The notes under the pieces were generated by a model, which made no database searches, had not been told where the DNA came from, and worked only from the letters and a program-made list of their open reading frames with translations. Shown here one piece after another: positions 17,337-25,925 of a DNA stretch of 64,000 bases. The stretch spans positions 3,693,501 to 3,757,500 of the forward strand of contig NZ_JARUBJ010000002.1 in the NCBI RefSeq assembly GCF_029626145.1, written 5' to 3'. A program made the translations under genes and the position numbers. Numbering within the stretch: the first letter of the stretch is position 1; each line of letters begins with the position of its first letter. The DNA comes from Micromonospora sp. WMMD961. Its GTDB lineage: Bacteria; Actinomycetota; Actinomycetes; Mycobacteriales; Micromonosporaceae.

Positions 17337-17956
17337 AGATCCGGGAGTTGAGCATCGAGGGCGCCTGGGAGATCACCCCCCAGCAGCACGGCGACCCGCG
17401 CGGCATGTTCATGGAGTGGTACCGCTTCGACAAGCTCGCCGAGGCGGTCGGGCACCCGCTGCGGCTGGCCCAGGCCAACCTGTCGGTCTCGGCGCGCGGC
17501 GTGGTGCGCGGCATCCACTTCGCCGACGTCCCGCCCGGGCAGGCCAAGTACGTCACCTGCGTACGCGGCGCGGTCCTCGACGTGATCGTGGACCTGCGGG
17601 TCGGCTCGCCGACCTTCGGCCGCTGGGAGGGCGTCCGGCTGGACGACACCGACCGTCGGGCGGTCTACCTCAGCGAGGGGCTGGGCCACGGTTTCTGCGC
17701 GCTGACCGACGACGCGACGCTGAGCTACCTCTGCTCGGCCACCTACAACCCGACCGGTGAGCACGCGGTGCACCCGCTGGACGAGGAGCTGGGCATCGAG
17801 TGGCCCGCCGACGTCCCGTTGCTGTCCGCGCGCGACGACGCGGCGCCGACCCTCGCGCAGGCCCGCGAGCAAGGTCTGCTGCCGGAGTACGACAACTGCC
17901 GGCGGTTCGTGGCGAGCCTCGGGCCGGACGGAATGTCGCACTCAACCGGTATGTGA
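17330..17956 (+). CDS. rfbC: dTDP-4-dehydrorhamnose 3,5-epimerase family protein
   Basis: This 208-aa cupin-fold epimerase has GDPRGMFMEWYR, the catalytic His region VVRGIHFADVPPGQAKYV, and YLSEGLGHGFCALTDDATLSYLC. The start is GTG at 17330 (or 17333), overlapping the rfbA stop by 7 nt. It probably completes the RfbA-D set. A few family members act only at C3 or C5; the sequence does not decide this. Confidence 0.92.
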   Translation: MVKIRELSIEGAWEITPQQHGDPRGMFMEWYRFDKLAEAVGHPLRLAQANLSVSARGVVRGIHFADVPPGQAKYVTCVRGAVLDVIVDLRVGSPTFGRWEGVRLDDTDRRAVYLSEGLGHGFCALTDDATLSYLCSATYNPTGEHAVHPLDEELGIEWPADVPLLSARDDAAPTLAQAREQGLLPEYDNCRRFVASLGPDGMSHSTGM

Positions 17957-18012
17957 CAGCGCCCGGAGCACGACCTGTGGTGTGACAGTGACGAACCGGG
18001 CCTCCGGGCGGC

Positions 18013-18018
18013 TAATGT
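18013..18018 (+). promoter_or_regulatory. Leaderless -10 box of pafA
   Basis: TAATGT ends 6 nt before the pafA ATG, so the pafA mRNA likely begins at the start codon. No ribosome-binding site is present. Confidence 0.6.
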
Positions 18019-18024
18019 CACACC

Positions 18025-19383
18025 ATGGAGCGGCGAATCTTCGGCCTCGAGACCGAGTACGGCGTCACCTGCACCTATCGCGGGCAGCGGCGGCTGTCCC
18101 CGGACGAGGTCGCGCGCTATCTTTTCCGGCGCGTGGTGTCCTGGGGTCGGTCGAGCAACGTCTTCCTGCGTAACGGGGCCCGGCTCTACCTGGACGTCGG
18201 GTCGCACCCGGAGTACGCGACACCGGAGTGCGACTCGGTGACCGACCTGGTCGCCCACGACCGGGCCGGCGAGCGGATCCTGGAGGGCCTGCTCGTCGAC
18301 GCGGAGAAGCGACTGCACGACGAGGGCATCGCGGGTGAGATCTACCTGTTCAAGAACAACACCGACTCGGCCGGCAACTCGTACGGCTGCCACGAGAACT
18401 ACCTGGTCTCCCGACACGGCGAGTTCGGCCGGCTCGCCGACGTGCTCATCCCGTTCCTGGTCACCCGGCAGTTGATCTGCGGGGCCGGCAAGGTCCTGCA
18501 GACCCCACGCGGGGCGGTCTACTGCCTGTCGCAGCGAGCCGAGCACATCTGGGAGGGCGTCTCCTCGGCGACCACCCGCAGCCGCCCGATCATCAACACC
18601 CGCGACGAGCCGCACGCCGACGCCGAGCGCTACCGGCGGCTGCACGTGATCGTCGGTGACTCCAACATGAACGAGGTCACCACGCTGCTCAAGGTCGGCA
18701 CCGCCGACATCGTGCTGCGAATGATCGAGGCCGGGGTGGTGATGCGCGACCTGTCGCTGGAGAACCCGATCCGGGCGATCCGGGAGGTGTCGCACGACAT
18801 CACCGGCCGCCGCAAGGTGCGACTGGCCAACGGCAAGGAGGTCAGTGCCCTGGACATCCAGCAGGAATACCTGGCCAAGGCCACCGAGTTCGTCGAGCGT
18901 CGGGGTGGAGACCAGGCCGCCAAGCGGGTCGTCGAGCTGTGGGGGCGGGTGTTGAACGCGGTGGAGACCGGTGACCTGGAGCCGGTGTCCCGGGAGATCG
19001 ACTGGGTCAGCAAGCTGCGGCTGATCGAGCGCTACCAGCGCAAGCACGACCTGCCGTTGTCGCACCCCCGGGTGGCGCAGATGGATCTGGCCTACCACGA
19101 CGTGCGTCGCGGTCGCGGCCTCTACGGGCTGTTGGAGCGCCGCGGCGAGGTCGACCGGGTGGCCACCGACCCGGAGATCTTCGAGGCGAAGGAGACCCCG
19201 CCGCAGACCACGCGGGCGCGGCTGCGCGGCGAGTTCATCCGGCACGCCCAGGAGAAGCGGCGCGACTTCACCGTCGACTGGGTGCACCTGAAGCTCAACG
19301 ACCAGGCGCAACGCACAGTGCTCTGCAAGGACCCGTTCCGGGCGTACGACGAGCGGGTGGAGCGGCTGATCGCCAGCATGTGA
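18025..19383 (+). CDS. pafA: Pup-protein ligase PafA
   Basis: This 452-aa enzyme ligates deamidated Pup (Glu C-terminus) to substrate lysines using ATP. It has MERRIFGLETEYGVTCTY (ATP/Mg glutamates near 9-11), RLYLDVGSHPEYATPECDS (catalytic Asp57), FKNNTDSAGNSYGCHENYL and NTRDEPHADAERYRRLHV. Unlike Dop it has no long loop after the first strands. The rhamnose genes separate it from prcA by about 7 kb, but it remains upstream of pafB and pafC. Confidence 0.97.
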   Translation: MERRIFGLETEYGVTCTYRGQRRLSPDEVARYLFRRVVSWGRSSNVFLRNGARLYLDVGSHPEYATPECDSVTDLVAHDRAGERILEGLLVDAEKRLHDEGIAGEIYLFKNNTDSAGNSYGCHENYLVSRHGEFGRLADVLIPFLVTRQLICGAGKVLQTPRGAVYCLSQRAEHIWEGVSSATTRSRPIINTRDEPHADAERYRRLHVIVGDSNMNEVTTLLKVGTADIVLRMIEAGVVMRDLSLENPIRAIREVSHDITGRRKVRLANGKEVSALDIQQEYLAKATEFVERRGGDQAAKRVVELWGRVLNAVETGDLEPVSREIDWVSKLRLIERYQRKHDLPLSHPRVAQMDLAYHDVRRGRGLYGLLERRGEVDRVATDPEIFEAKETPPQTTRARLRGEFIRHAQEKRRDFTVDWVHLKLNDQAQRTVLCKDPFRAYDERVERLIASM

Positions 19384-19436
19384 CCGGTGTGCCGGCCCCC
19401 GGCGGTGGTGTGCGTCGACGGGGCCGGCGCAACCGG

Positions 19437-19442
19437 TAGGCT
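19437..19442 (+). promoter_or_regulatory. -10 box of the 64-aa gene
   Basis: TAGGCT ends 9 nt before the ATG at 19452. Confidence 0.45.
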
Positions 19443-19451
19443 GAGCGCGCC

Positions 19452-19646
19452 ATGACGACTTCTGGACCTTCCGACCGCCCCAAGCGCGGCACCGAGCGGC
19501 AGAACTGGATCGAACGCCGGCGGGAGAAGATCCGCGCCGAGGTCGACCGCAACCGACGCGGTGAATACACGGTGCCGACGTGGGTGCTTGCTCTGGCCCT
19601 GGCCCTCATCGTGGGCGGCTGGCTAGCCCTGATCTTCCTGGCCTGA
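19452..19646 (+). CDS. Small single-pass membrane protein (64 aa)
   Basis: A highly basic N-terminal half (RQNWIERRREKIRAEVDRNR) is followed by one C-terminal hydrophobic helix (PTWVLALALALIVGGWLALI). This is a tail-anchored layout with the charged part in the cytoplasm. It has a near-leaderless promoter and lies between pafA and the inverted repeat. Function is unknown. Confidence 0.7.
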   Translation: MTTSGPSDRPKRGTERQNWIERRREKIRAEVDRNRRGEYTVPTWVLALALALIVGGWLALIFLA

Positions 19647-19674
19647 CCCGGACGTACGCCCCTCGCCCGCTCGC

Positions 19675-19735
19675 GTCGATCATGAAGTTATCGTCACGAC
19701 ACGCCGAGGAATCGGGCGTTAACTTCATGATCGAC
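19675..19735. repeat. Long perfect inverted repeat, REP-like
   Basis: Sixteen-base arms GTCGATCATGAAGTTA (19675-19690) and TAACTTCATGATCGAC (19720-19735) are perfectly complementary, around a 29-nt GC-rich spacer. It lies between the convergent 64-aa and DUF3866 genes, so it could act as a terminator. The arms are far more AT-rich than surrounding DNA and look like a dispersed element rather than an ordinary terminator. Confidence 0.75.
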
Positions 19736-19754
19736 CGGCTGGGGCTGGGCGGGG

Positions 19755-20840
19755 TCAGGGGAGAAGGGTTGCGGCGTGGCGGCCGGCGGCTGCTGCTGCC
19801 AGGAAGTACGCGTGGTCGGCGTCGAGGCCCCGGCCCATCGTGGACAGCGGCACGGTGCTGGCCCGCAACGCGGCGTGAAGACCTGTGGTGGGCACCCGGA
19901 CGATCCGGTGTCGGGCCGTCAGGGGCGCCAGCGACGCGTCCACCTCGGCGGCGAGGGCCGGATCCAGGTCCTCGGGCACCACCAGGTCCGCCGGGGCGAG
20001 CGCCACCCGGCCGTACGCGGTCAGGCTGTGGTGCGACACGCCCCGGTGTCGAGGGCGTGGGTCTGCGGCGGAGATGCGCAACGAGCCGATCGGCCGACCG
20101 CCCAGCGTGGCGATCGCGTTGACCGCCTCGCCGACGGCGACCCCGGAGAAACCCCACCGGGTGCCGGTGCCCAGGTTGCCGGGCCCCTGCGCCACGATCG
20201 CGACGTCGGCGTGCAGCACGTACCGGGCGGCGAGCAGGCCGCCGTGCAGGGTGGTGGCTTCCAGGTCGCCGCCGAAGGCCTGCCCGACGGTGATCGTGCC
20301 GGCCAGTTCCTGGCGCAGCCCGGCGAGGGTGCGGGAGAACCAGGCGGGCAGGGCCCCACCGTCGGTGAGCAGGTACGCCACCCGCGCCTGCGGGGCGTCG
20401 GCCCGGATGCCGGCCAGGATCGCCGGCAGCGCCGAGTGCAGGTCGGCGGTGACCACCGGCAGTCCGCCCAGGTCGTCCGCGTCGGCCAGCACGTCGCGGT
20501 GCGGTGACGCCTCCTCGTCCACGCCGAGCAGGATCGGCTGCAACGGCGTGTAGCGGGCCTTTACCAGGTGCCCGGCGTCGCGGGTGTCGCCGACCGACGG
20601 AGGGTCCGGCGGCAGCCGGTCCGGCACGGCCACCACCAGGGCGTAGCCGCCGGTGCCCAACCCCATCAGCAGCGCCCCGGCGTTGAGCAGCACCCGGTCG
20701 CCGGGCTCGGGCGTGCCGACCAGCTCGGGATAGGCCAGCGCCCGCATGCTGGTGCCATCGGGCAGGTCGACGTCCAGCTCCACCGCCCCGGTCCACTGCC
20801 GTCGCCGCGTCGCCACCGTCCCCGTACGCCATCGCACCAT
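19755..20840 (-). CDS. DUF3866 family protein
   Basis: This roughly 361-aa soluble protein matches the DUF3866 pattern common in actinobacteria near proteasome/Tat genes. An N-terminal beta-rich part (GDRVLLNAGALLMGLGTGGYALVV) precedes an alpha/beta domain with VAIVAQGPGNLGTGTRWGFSGVAVGEAVNA and RHRGVSHHSLTAYGR. No known activity can be assigned. The ATG at 20840 lies 7 nt after TAGCGT (minus strand), so I prefer it to the GTG at 20849, which overlaps that -10 box. Confidence 0.8.
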   Translation of the reverse strand: MVRWRTGTVATRRRQWTGAVELDVDLPDGTSMRALAYPELVGTPEPGDRVLLNAGALLMGLGTGGYALVVAVPDRLPPDPPSVGDTRDAGHLVKARYTPLQPILLGVDEEASPHRDVLADADDLGGLPVVTADLHSALPAILAGIRADAPQARVAYLLTDGGALPAWFSRTLAGLRQELAGTITVGQAFGGDLEATTLHGGLLAARYVLHADVAIVAQGPGNLGTGTRWGFSGVAVGEAVNAIATLGGRPIGSLRISAADPRPRHRGVSHHSLTAYGRVALAPADLVVPEDLDPALAAEVDASLAPLTARHRIVRVPTTGLHAALRASTVPLSTMGRGLDADHAYFLAAAAAGRHAATLLP

Positions 20841-20847
20841 GACGGGC

Positions 20848-20853
20848 ACGCTA
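20848..20853 (-). promoter_or_regulatory. Leaderless -10 box of the DUF3866 gene
   Basis: TAGCGT on the minus strand ends 7 nt before the ATG at 20840. Confidence 0.5.
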
Positions 20854-20900
20854 GCCGCGCGGGCCTGACGGCCCGCGCCCGGGTGCGGCGGTGGCGTGGA

Positions 20901-21908
20901 TCAGGTCGGCTCGGGGCCGCCGCCCGCGTCCGGGCTCGGCCTGGCCTGGGTGTGCCGGGCGGTGCCGGTGGCCCCCGGCAGCGAGCGGGTGGGATCGAGG
21001 AAGACGAAGCGGATCTCCCGGTACCGGCCGGTGAGCCGACGTTCGGCCTCGTCGGCGGTGGCCTCGATCTCCGCGCCGGTCGCCTCGTCGCGGAAGTCGA
21101 CCTTCGCGGCGACCAGGATGTCGTCCGGGCCGAGCTGCATGGTCAGCAGGGTGTCGATGCGCTCCACCTCGGGCAGCCCGGCCAGTTCCTGCTCGATCTC
21201 CTGGCGCAGTCGCTCCGGAACCGCCCGGCCGACCAGCAGCGACAGGTTGTTGGCGGCGAGGATCCCGGCGACCGCCAGCAGCAGCAGCCCGATCAGGATC
21301 GAGGCGATGCCGTCCCACAGCTCGTCGCCGGTGGCGTGCGACAGGCCGACGCCGAGCCCGGCCAGCAGCAGACCGATCAGGGCCGCGCTGTCCTCCAGGA
21401 AGACCGCCTTGACGGTGGTGTCGGCGGTCAGTCGTAGGAACCGCCGGGGCGTGGTCTGCCAGCGTCGGGACTCACGGCGAACCTGGCGCACGGCCCGGGT
21501 CAGGGAGATCGACTCGATGACGAACGACACCCCGAGCACGATGTACGAGATGAGGTAGTCGCCGCTGTGCTCGTGCACCAGGATCGTCGTGACGCCGTGG
21601 GTGACGGCGAAGCCGGCGCCGGCGACGAAGGTGAACATCGCCGCGAAGAACGCCCAGACGTAGCTCTCCTTGCCGTACCCGAAGGGGTGCCGCTGGTCCG
21701 CCGGCCGGGAGCCGCGGCGTAGCGCCTGGTAGAGCAGCACCTCGGTGGTGGTGTCGGCGAACGAGTGCGCGGCCTCGGAGAGCATCGCGGCCGAGCCGGA
21801 GATCACCCCGGCGATCAGCTTGGCGATCGCGATGGCGAGGTTGGCGGCGCCCGCGACGATCACCGTGCCGACGCTCTCGCTCTCGGGCCTGGCCTCCGCT
21901 TGCGACAT
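20901..21908 (-). CDS. Cation diffusion facilitator family transporter
   Basis: This 335-aa protein has six predicted helices and a cytoplasmic C-terminal ferredoxin-like domain (VERIDTLLTMQLGPDDILVAAKVDF). Metal-site candidates are AAHSFAD in TM2 and LEDSAALIG in TM5. The HxxxD pair typical of zinc CDFs is complete only in TM2, so the metal is uncertain. RHPFGYGKESYVWAF is the usual CDF loop. The ATG at 21908 is set by the family N-terminus. The gene is divergent from pafB. Confidence 0.88.
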   Translation of the reverse strand: MSQAEARPESESVGTVIVAGAANLAIAIAKLIAGVISGSAAMLSEAAHSFADTTTEVLLYQALRRGSRPADQRHPFGYGKESYVWAFFAAMFTFVAGAGFAVTHGVTTILVHEHSGDYLISYIVLGVSFVIESISLTRAVRQVRRESRRWQTTPRRFLRLTADTTVKAVFLEDSAALIGLLLAGLGVGLSHATGDELWDGIASILIGLLLLAVAGILAANNLSLLVGRAVPERLRQEIEQELAGLPEVERIDTLLTMQLGPDDILVAAKVDFRDEATGAEIEATADEAERRLTGRYREIRFVFLDPTRSLPGATGTARHTQARPSPDAGGGPEPT

Positions 21909-22012
21909 GAGGCTCACCCTATGACCGGAGACGACGACGCGCCGGGGGAGCACCGATCCGAACAAGTGTGCGGCACGCCCGCGCGGGTGCACGTCCTGGG
22001 CGCGACGGCTGC

Positions 22013-22018
22013 TAGCGT
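22013..22018 (+). promoter_or_regulatory. Leaderless -10 box of pafB
   Basis: TAGCGT ends 7 nt before the pafB GTG at 22026. Confidence 0.6.
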
Positions 22019-22025
22019 CTACCGC

Positions 22026-23024
22026 GTGTCGCGGACCCGCACCGAACGCCTGGTCAACCTGGTGATCTGCCTGCTGTCCACGCGACGGTTCCTGACCGCC
22101 GCGCAGATCGCCGCGACCGTGCCCGGCTACGAGCATGATCCGGACGACGCGCGTGACCACGAAGCGTTCCAGCGCAAGTTCGAACGGGACAAGGCCGAAC
22201 TGCGCGAACTGGGCGTGCCACTGGAGACCGGTACGGCGAGCGCCTTCGACGCCGAGCCCGGTTACCGGATCGCCCACCGTGAGTACGCGTTGCCCGACAT
22301 CCTCCTGGAGCCGGACGAGGCTGCCGCCGTCGGCATCGCCGCGCGGCTGTGGCAGCACGCCGGGCTGGCCGCCGCCGCGTCGTCCGGGCTGGCCAAGCTG
22401 CGCGCCGCCGGGGTGGACGTGGACCCGCAGGCCACCCTCGGCCTGGAGCCGATGGTCACTGTCGACCCGGCGTTCGCGCCGCTGACCGCCGCCGCCCGGG
22501 ACCGCCGCGAGGTCGGGTTCGACTACCGGGTGCCCGACCGTGACGCGCCGAGCCGTCGCCGGCTGCAGCCGTGGGGCGTGGTCTGCTGGCGCGGCCGGTG
22601 GTACGTCGTCGGCCACGACCAGGACCGGGATGCGACCCGCTGCTTCCGACTGTCCCGGGTCGTCGGCACGGTCCGGGTGACCGGTGCGCCCGGCGGGTAC
22701 GAGCCGCCGGCGAACGTCGACCTGATCAGTCACGTGGCCCGTTGGTCGGGTCCGGTGGAACGCACCGGCCGGGCCACCGTCCTGGCCGCGCCGGGCCGGG
22801 CCGCCGGGCTGCGCCGCTGGGCGGTGGAGGTGACCACCGGGCCGGACGGCGACCGGCTGGTCCTGCCGTACGCGGATCCCGACGGGCTGGCCGGTCACCT
22901 CGTCGGCTACGGCCCGGACGTGCGGGTGCTCGACCCACCGGAGGTCCGCGAGGCGGTCATCCAACGACTCAAGGAGATCGCCGTCCGTCACGACGAGCTG
23001 GCCGGCACCGGAGGTGCCCGGTGA
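22026..23024 (+). CDS. pafB: WYL-domain transcription regulator PafB
   Basis: This 332-aa protein has an N-terminal winged helix (TERLVNLVICLLSTRRFLTAAQIAATVPGYE) and a central WYL domain (LQPWGVVCWRGRWYVVGHD, then CFRLSRV). A C-terminal WCX-type extension follows. PafB and PafC together activate LexA/RecA-independent DNA-damage genes in mycobacteria. The GTG start follows a leaderless -10 element. pafC overlaps the stop. Confidence 0.93.
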   Translation: MSRTRTERLVNLVICLLSTRRFLTAAQIAATVPGYEHDPDDARDHEAFQRKFERDKAELRELGVPLETGTASAFDAEPGYRIAHREYALPDILLEPDEAAAVGIAARLWQHAGLAAAASSGLAKLRAAGVDVDPQATLGLEPMVTVDPAFAPLTAAARDRREVGFDYRVPDRDAPSRRRLQPWGVVCWRGRWYVVGHDQDRDATRCFRLSRVVGTVRVTGAPGGYEPPANVDLISHVARWSGPVERTGRATVLAAPGRAAGLRRWAVEVTTGPDGDRLVLPYADPDGLAGHLVGYGPDVRVLDPPEVREAVIQRLKEIAVRHDELAGTGGAR

Positions 23025-24076
23025 CCCGCCCGGCCGCCCGGGGCGGCTCCCGTGCCTCGGCGGACCGGTTGGCCCGACTGCTCAACCTGGTGCCCTACCT
23101 GCTGGCCCGACCCGGCATCGAGATCGCCGAGGCGGCCGGTGACCTGGGTGTCACCGAGCGGCAGCTGCGGGAGGACCTGGAGCTTCTCTGGGTGTGCGGG
23201 TTGCCCGGGTACGGTCCCGGTGACCTGATCGACATGGCGTTCGACGGTGATCGGGTGACCATCACCTACGACGCCGGCATCGACCGCCCGTTGCGGCTGA
23301 CCCCGGACGAGGCCCTGGCGCTCGTGGTGGCGCTGCGGATGCTGGCCGAGACACCCGGAGTGGCCAACCGGGAGGCCGTCGAACGGGCCCTGGCGAAGAT
23401 CGAGGCCGCCGGCGACCTGGTGGGCGCCCCGGTGGCGGTCCGGTTGCCCGGGGACACCCCGCGGGTCGAGGCGCTGCGCGCCGCAGTGGAAGGCGGGAAG
23501 GCCCTGCGGATCACCTACTACACGGCTGCCCGGGACGAGACCACCGACCGCGTCATCGATCCGCTGCGGATGCTGATGGTCGGCGGCCGGGCGTACGTGG
23601 AGGCGTGGTGTCGGCGCGCGGAGGCCGTCCGGCTGTTCCGGGCCGACCGGATCGACGCCGTCACCGAGCTGGACGAGCCGGCCACGGTGCCGCCGCAGGC
23701 TGTCCCGCACGACCTCACCGAGGGCGTGTTCCGTCCCTCGACCGACCTGCCGCTGATCACGCTGCGCATCGGTCGCAGCGAGCGGTGGATCACCGAGTAC
23801 TACCCGTGCGAGCGCGTCGAGGCCGGCGACGGCGACCAGTGGCTCGTCTCGTTGCGGGTCACCGACCTCGGGTGGGCTCGCCGGTTCGTGCTGGGTCTCG
23901 GCCCGGAGGTCACCGTGGTCGCCCCGGTCGAGCTGGCCGAGCAGGTCCGGGCGACGGCCGCCGCCGCGCTGGACGCGTACGCGGTGCCCACCCCGACCGC
24001 AGCGCCCCGGCCGTCCGACGTCGACGCGGAGGTCGCGCGGTCGGCCGACCCGGCGGTGGCCGGCCGTACCCAGTAG
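23021..24076 (+). CDS. pafC: WYL-domain transcription regulator PafC
   Basis: This 351-aa partner of PafB has an N-terminal HTH (LARLLNLVPYLLARPGIEIAEAAGDLGVTERQ) and a WYL domain (ITYYTAARDETTDRVIDPLRMLMVGGRAYVEAWC, then RLFRADRI). The GTG at 23021 overlaps the pafB stop (GTGA), so the two are translationally coupled. The last 25 residues are Pro/Ala-rich. It likely acts as a PafB-PafC complex in the DNA-damage response. Confidence 0.93.
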   Translation: MTRPAARGGSRASADRLARLLNLVPYLLARPGIEIAEAAGDLGVTERQLREDLELLWVCGLPGYGPGDLIDMAFDGDRVTITYDAGIDRPLRLTPDEALALVVALRMLAETPGVANREAVERALAKIEAAGDLVGAPVAVRLPGDTPRVEALRAAVEGGKALRITYYTAARDETTDRVIDPLRMLMVGGRAYVEAWCRRAEAVRLFRADRIDAVTELDEPATVPPQAVPHDLTEGVFRPSTDLPLITLRIGRSERWITEYYPCERVEAGDGDQWLVSLRVTDLGWARRFVLGLGPEVTVVAPVELAEQVRATAAAALDAYAVPTPTAAPRPSDVDAEVARSADPAVAGRTQ

Positions 24077-24079
24077 GCT
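24074..24079 (+). promoter_or_regulatory. Leaderless -10 box of the 81-aa gene
   Basis: TAGGCT spans the end of pafC (its TAG overlaps the pafC stop) and lies 7 nt before the GTG at 24087. Confidence 0.55.
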
Positions 24080-24086
24080 GACCGCC

Positions 24087-24332
24087 GTGCTGATCTGGAT
24101 CGTGCTCGCGGTGGTGCTGCTTCCCCTCGTGGCGCTCGCGTTGGCCGTACGCCCGGTGCTGAGCCGGCTGCCCGGGCTGCGTCGCGCCGCCGTGGCGTTG
24201 CAGCGTCGGGCCGCCGAGGCCGAGGCGCTGCGGGAGACCGCCGAGGCGTTGCAGCAGCGGGCCGAGGGAGTTCAGCGTCAACTCGACACCACGTCCCGAC
24301 GGCTCGCGGTGATCAAGGCCAAGCGCGGCTGA
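24087..24332 (+). CDS. Small membrane-anchored coiled-coil protein (81 aa)
   Basis: One N-terminal transmembrane helix (LIWIVLAVVLLPLVALALAV) is followed by an Ala/Glu/Arg-rich helix with coiled-coil character (AAVALQRRAAEAEALRETAEALQQRAEGVQRQL). No known family is recognised. It sits between pafC and tatA, with a leaderless promoter. Confidence 0.7.
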   Translation: MLIWIVLAVVLLPLVALALAVRPVLSRLPGLRRAAVALQRRAAEAEALRETAEALQQRAEGVQRQLDTTSRRLAVIKAKRG

Positions 24333-24491
24333 TCGAGCGCGCACCCGGCGGTGGTTGACGGATCATCGCGGGTTGGTCAAGACTTCACCCTCCCGGCCAA
24401 ACCACCACCACCCAGCGGGTGGCGGGCAGCCGATCCGCACGTACGATGGGCTGCGTACCACCCCTCGGACACAGACCGACTGGAGCTTCTC

Positions 24492-24806
24492 ATGGGTGCC
24501 CTCAAGCCGTGGCACATCGCTGTTCTCGTGGTTGTGCTGATCCTGCTCTTCGGTGCGAAGCGGCTCCCCGACGCGGCCCGTTCGCTGGGTCGGTCGCTGC
24601 GGATCATCAAGGCCGAGACCAAGAGCCTGCAGGACGACGACCGCGACCTCGCCGAGAAGGCCGACGCGCAGGCCGGCTACCAGCCGCTGCCGCCGCACGC
24701 CGGGCAGCAGGCGCCGTACGTCGGCCAGCCGCAGCAGCCGCCGTACCAGCAGGCCCCGCCGCAGCAGCCGGTCGTCGACCCGGTGCACCGCGTCCGCGAC
24801 AACTGA
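24492..24806 (+). CDS. tatA: Sec-independent translocase subunit TatA
   Basis: This 104-aa protein has a short transmembrane helix (WHIAVLVVVLILLFGAKRLPD), the FGAKRLPDAARSLG hinge and amphipathic helix, and a Gln/Pro-rich tail. It oligomerises to form the Tat pore for folded proteins such as the GH127 enzyme at 52653. The ATG at 24492 matches the conserved N-terminus; tatC follows in 18 nt. Confidence 0.95.
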   Translation: MGALKPWHIAVLVVVLILLFGAKRLPDAARSLGRSLRIIKAETKSLQDDDRDLAEKADAQAGYQPLPPHAGQQAPYVGQPQQPPYQQAPPQQPVVDPVHRVRDN

Positions 24807-24824
24807 CCGAAGGGCCCCACTCCC

Positions 24825-25778
24825 GTGGCCTTCGCCCTGCGTAAGCGCGGCCCGAGCACGTTCGAGCGGGCCGCCGACGGCTCGATGACGCTCATCGAGC
24901 ACGTCCGCGAACTGCGCAACCGTCTCTTCCGCGCGTCGCTGGCAATCATGATCGGCTTCGGTGTCGGCATCTGGTTGGCGACGCCGGTCCGGATCCTGTT
25001 GTCGAAGCCGTACTGCGACCTTGACGCCTCGATCGACCCGGTCTCCGGCAAGTGCAAGTTCGTCCAGCTCGGTGTGGCGGACGTCTTCCTGCTCAACCTG
25101 AAGATCGGCCTGTGGGTGGGTCTGGTCATCGCGGCGCCCATCTGGCTCTACCAGCTCTGGGCGTTCATCGCGCCTGGTCTGCACCGGCACGAGCGGCGGT
25201 ACGCGTACATCTTCACGGCGCTCGCCGCGCCGTTGTTCGCGGCCGGTGCGGTGCTGGCCTTCTTCGTCACCACCAAGGGCCTCGAGTTCCTGCTCAACGT
25301 GTCTGGCGACGACATCGCGACCAACCTGGAAGTCACCCGCTACATCTCGTTCGTCACCAATCTGATCCTGCTGTTCGGGGTGGCGTTCGAGTTCCCGCTG
25401 ATCGTGCTGATGCTCAACTTCGTGGGTCTGGCCAGCGCGAAGCGGCTGCTCAGCTGGTGGCGGGTGGCGATCTTCGTGTTCTTCGCCTTCTCCGCCGTGG
25501 TCACCCCCACCCCGGACCCGTTCGGGATGACCGCGCTGGCGCTCTGCCTCTCCGCGCTCTACTTCGCCGCTGTCGGGGTCGCGTTCATCAACGACAGGCG
25601 GCGTGGGCGCGGCAAGGAGGTCTACGCCGGCATCGACGACGACGAGGTGTCGCCGTTGGAGTTCGACGCGGACCCGGTCGTGGCCGGGCAACGGGTCGAC
25701 GCGGCGGAGCCGATCGGCGTTCCCGAGCCGATCGCCAAGCCGGCACCGATCGAGCGTCGCTACGACGACATGACCTGA
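24825..25778 (+). CDS. tatC: Sec-independent translocase subunit TatC
   Basis: This 317-aa six-helix receptor recognises twin-arginine signal peptides. The cytoplasmic N-terminus has MTLIEHVRELRNRLFRASLA, and the first periplasmic loop is extended (YCDLDASIDPVSGKCKFVQL). The acidic C-terminal tail of about 60 residues is an actinobacterial feature. It forms an operon with tatA. Confidence 0.96.
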   Translation: MAFALRKRGPSTFERAADGSMTLIEHVRELRNRLFRASLAIMIGFGVGIWLATPVRILLSKPYCDLDASIDPVSGKCKFVQLGVADVFLLNLKIGLWVGLVIAAPIWLYQLWAFIAPGLHRHERRYAYIFTALAAPLFAAGAVLAFFVTTKGLEFLLNVSGDDIATNLEVTRYISFVTNLILLFGVAFEFPLIVLMLNFVGLASAKRLLSWWRVAIFVFFAFSAVVTPTPDPFGMTALALCLSALYFAAVGVAFINDRRRGRGKEVYAGIDDDEVSPLEFDADPVVAGQRVDAAEPIGVPEPIAKPAPIERRYDDMT

Positions 25779-25803
25779 CGGCCTGCGCGCCGCCCGGTCA
25801 GCC

Positions 25804-25834
25804 GACGCCGTCCCCGTCCTTCGGGGGCGGCGTC
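25804..25834 (+). terminator. Hairpin terminator after tatC
   Basis: GACGCCGTCCCC (25804-25815) pairs with GGGGGCGGCGTC (25823-25834), with one G-U pair and a 7-nt loop, 26 nt after the tatC stop. Confidence 0.6.
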
Positions 25835-25912
25835 GCCGCGTCACCGGCAGCGTCGGCGGCGGGACCGACGGTGACCGCGCCTGCCCCTGGTGAACGACGG
25901 GTGTCCGACCGG

Positions 25913-25918
25913 TACGGT
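25913..25918 (+). promoter_or_regulatory. Leaderless -10 box of the lipid kinase gene
   Basis: TACGGT ends 7 nt before the GTG at 25926. This decides the start over the upstream in-frame GTG at 25890. Confidence 0.55.
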
Positions 25919-25925
25919 GCTGCCC

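Noticed and set aside
17743..19311. 522-codon minus-strand ORF opposite pafA
   Set aside because: Antisense shadow with no domain signal; pafA is certain.
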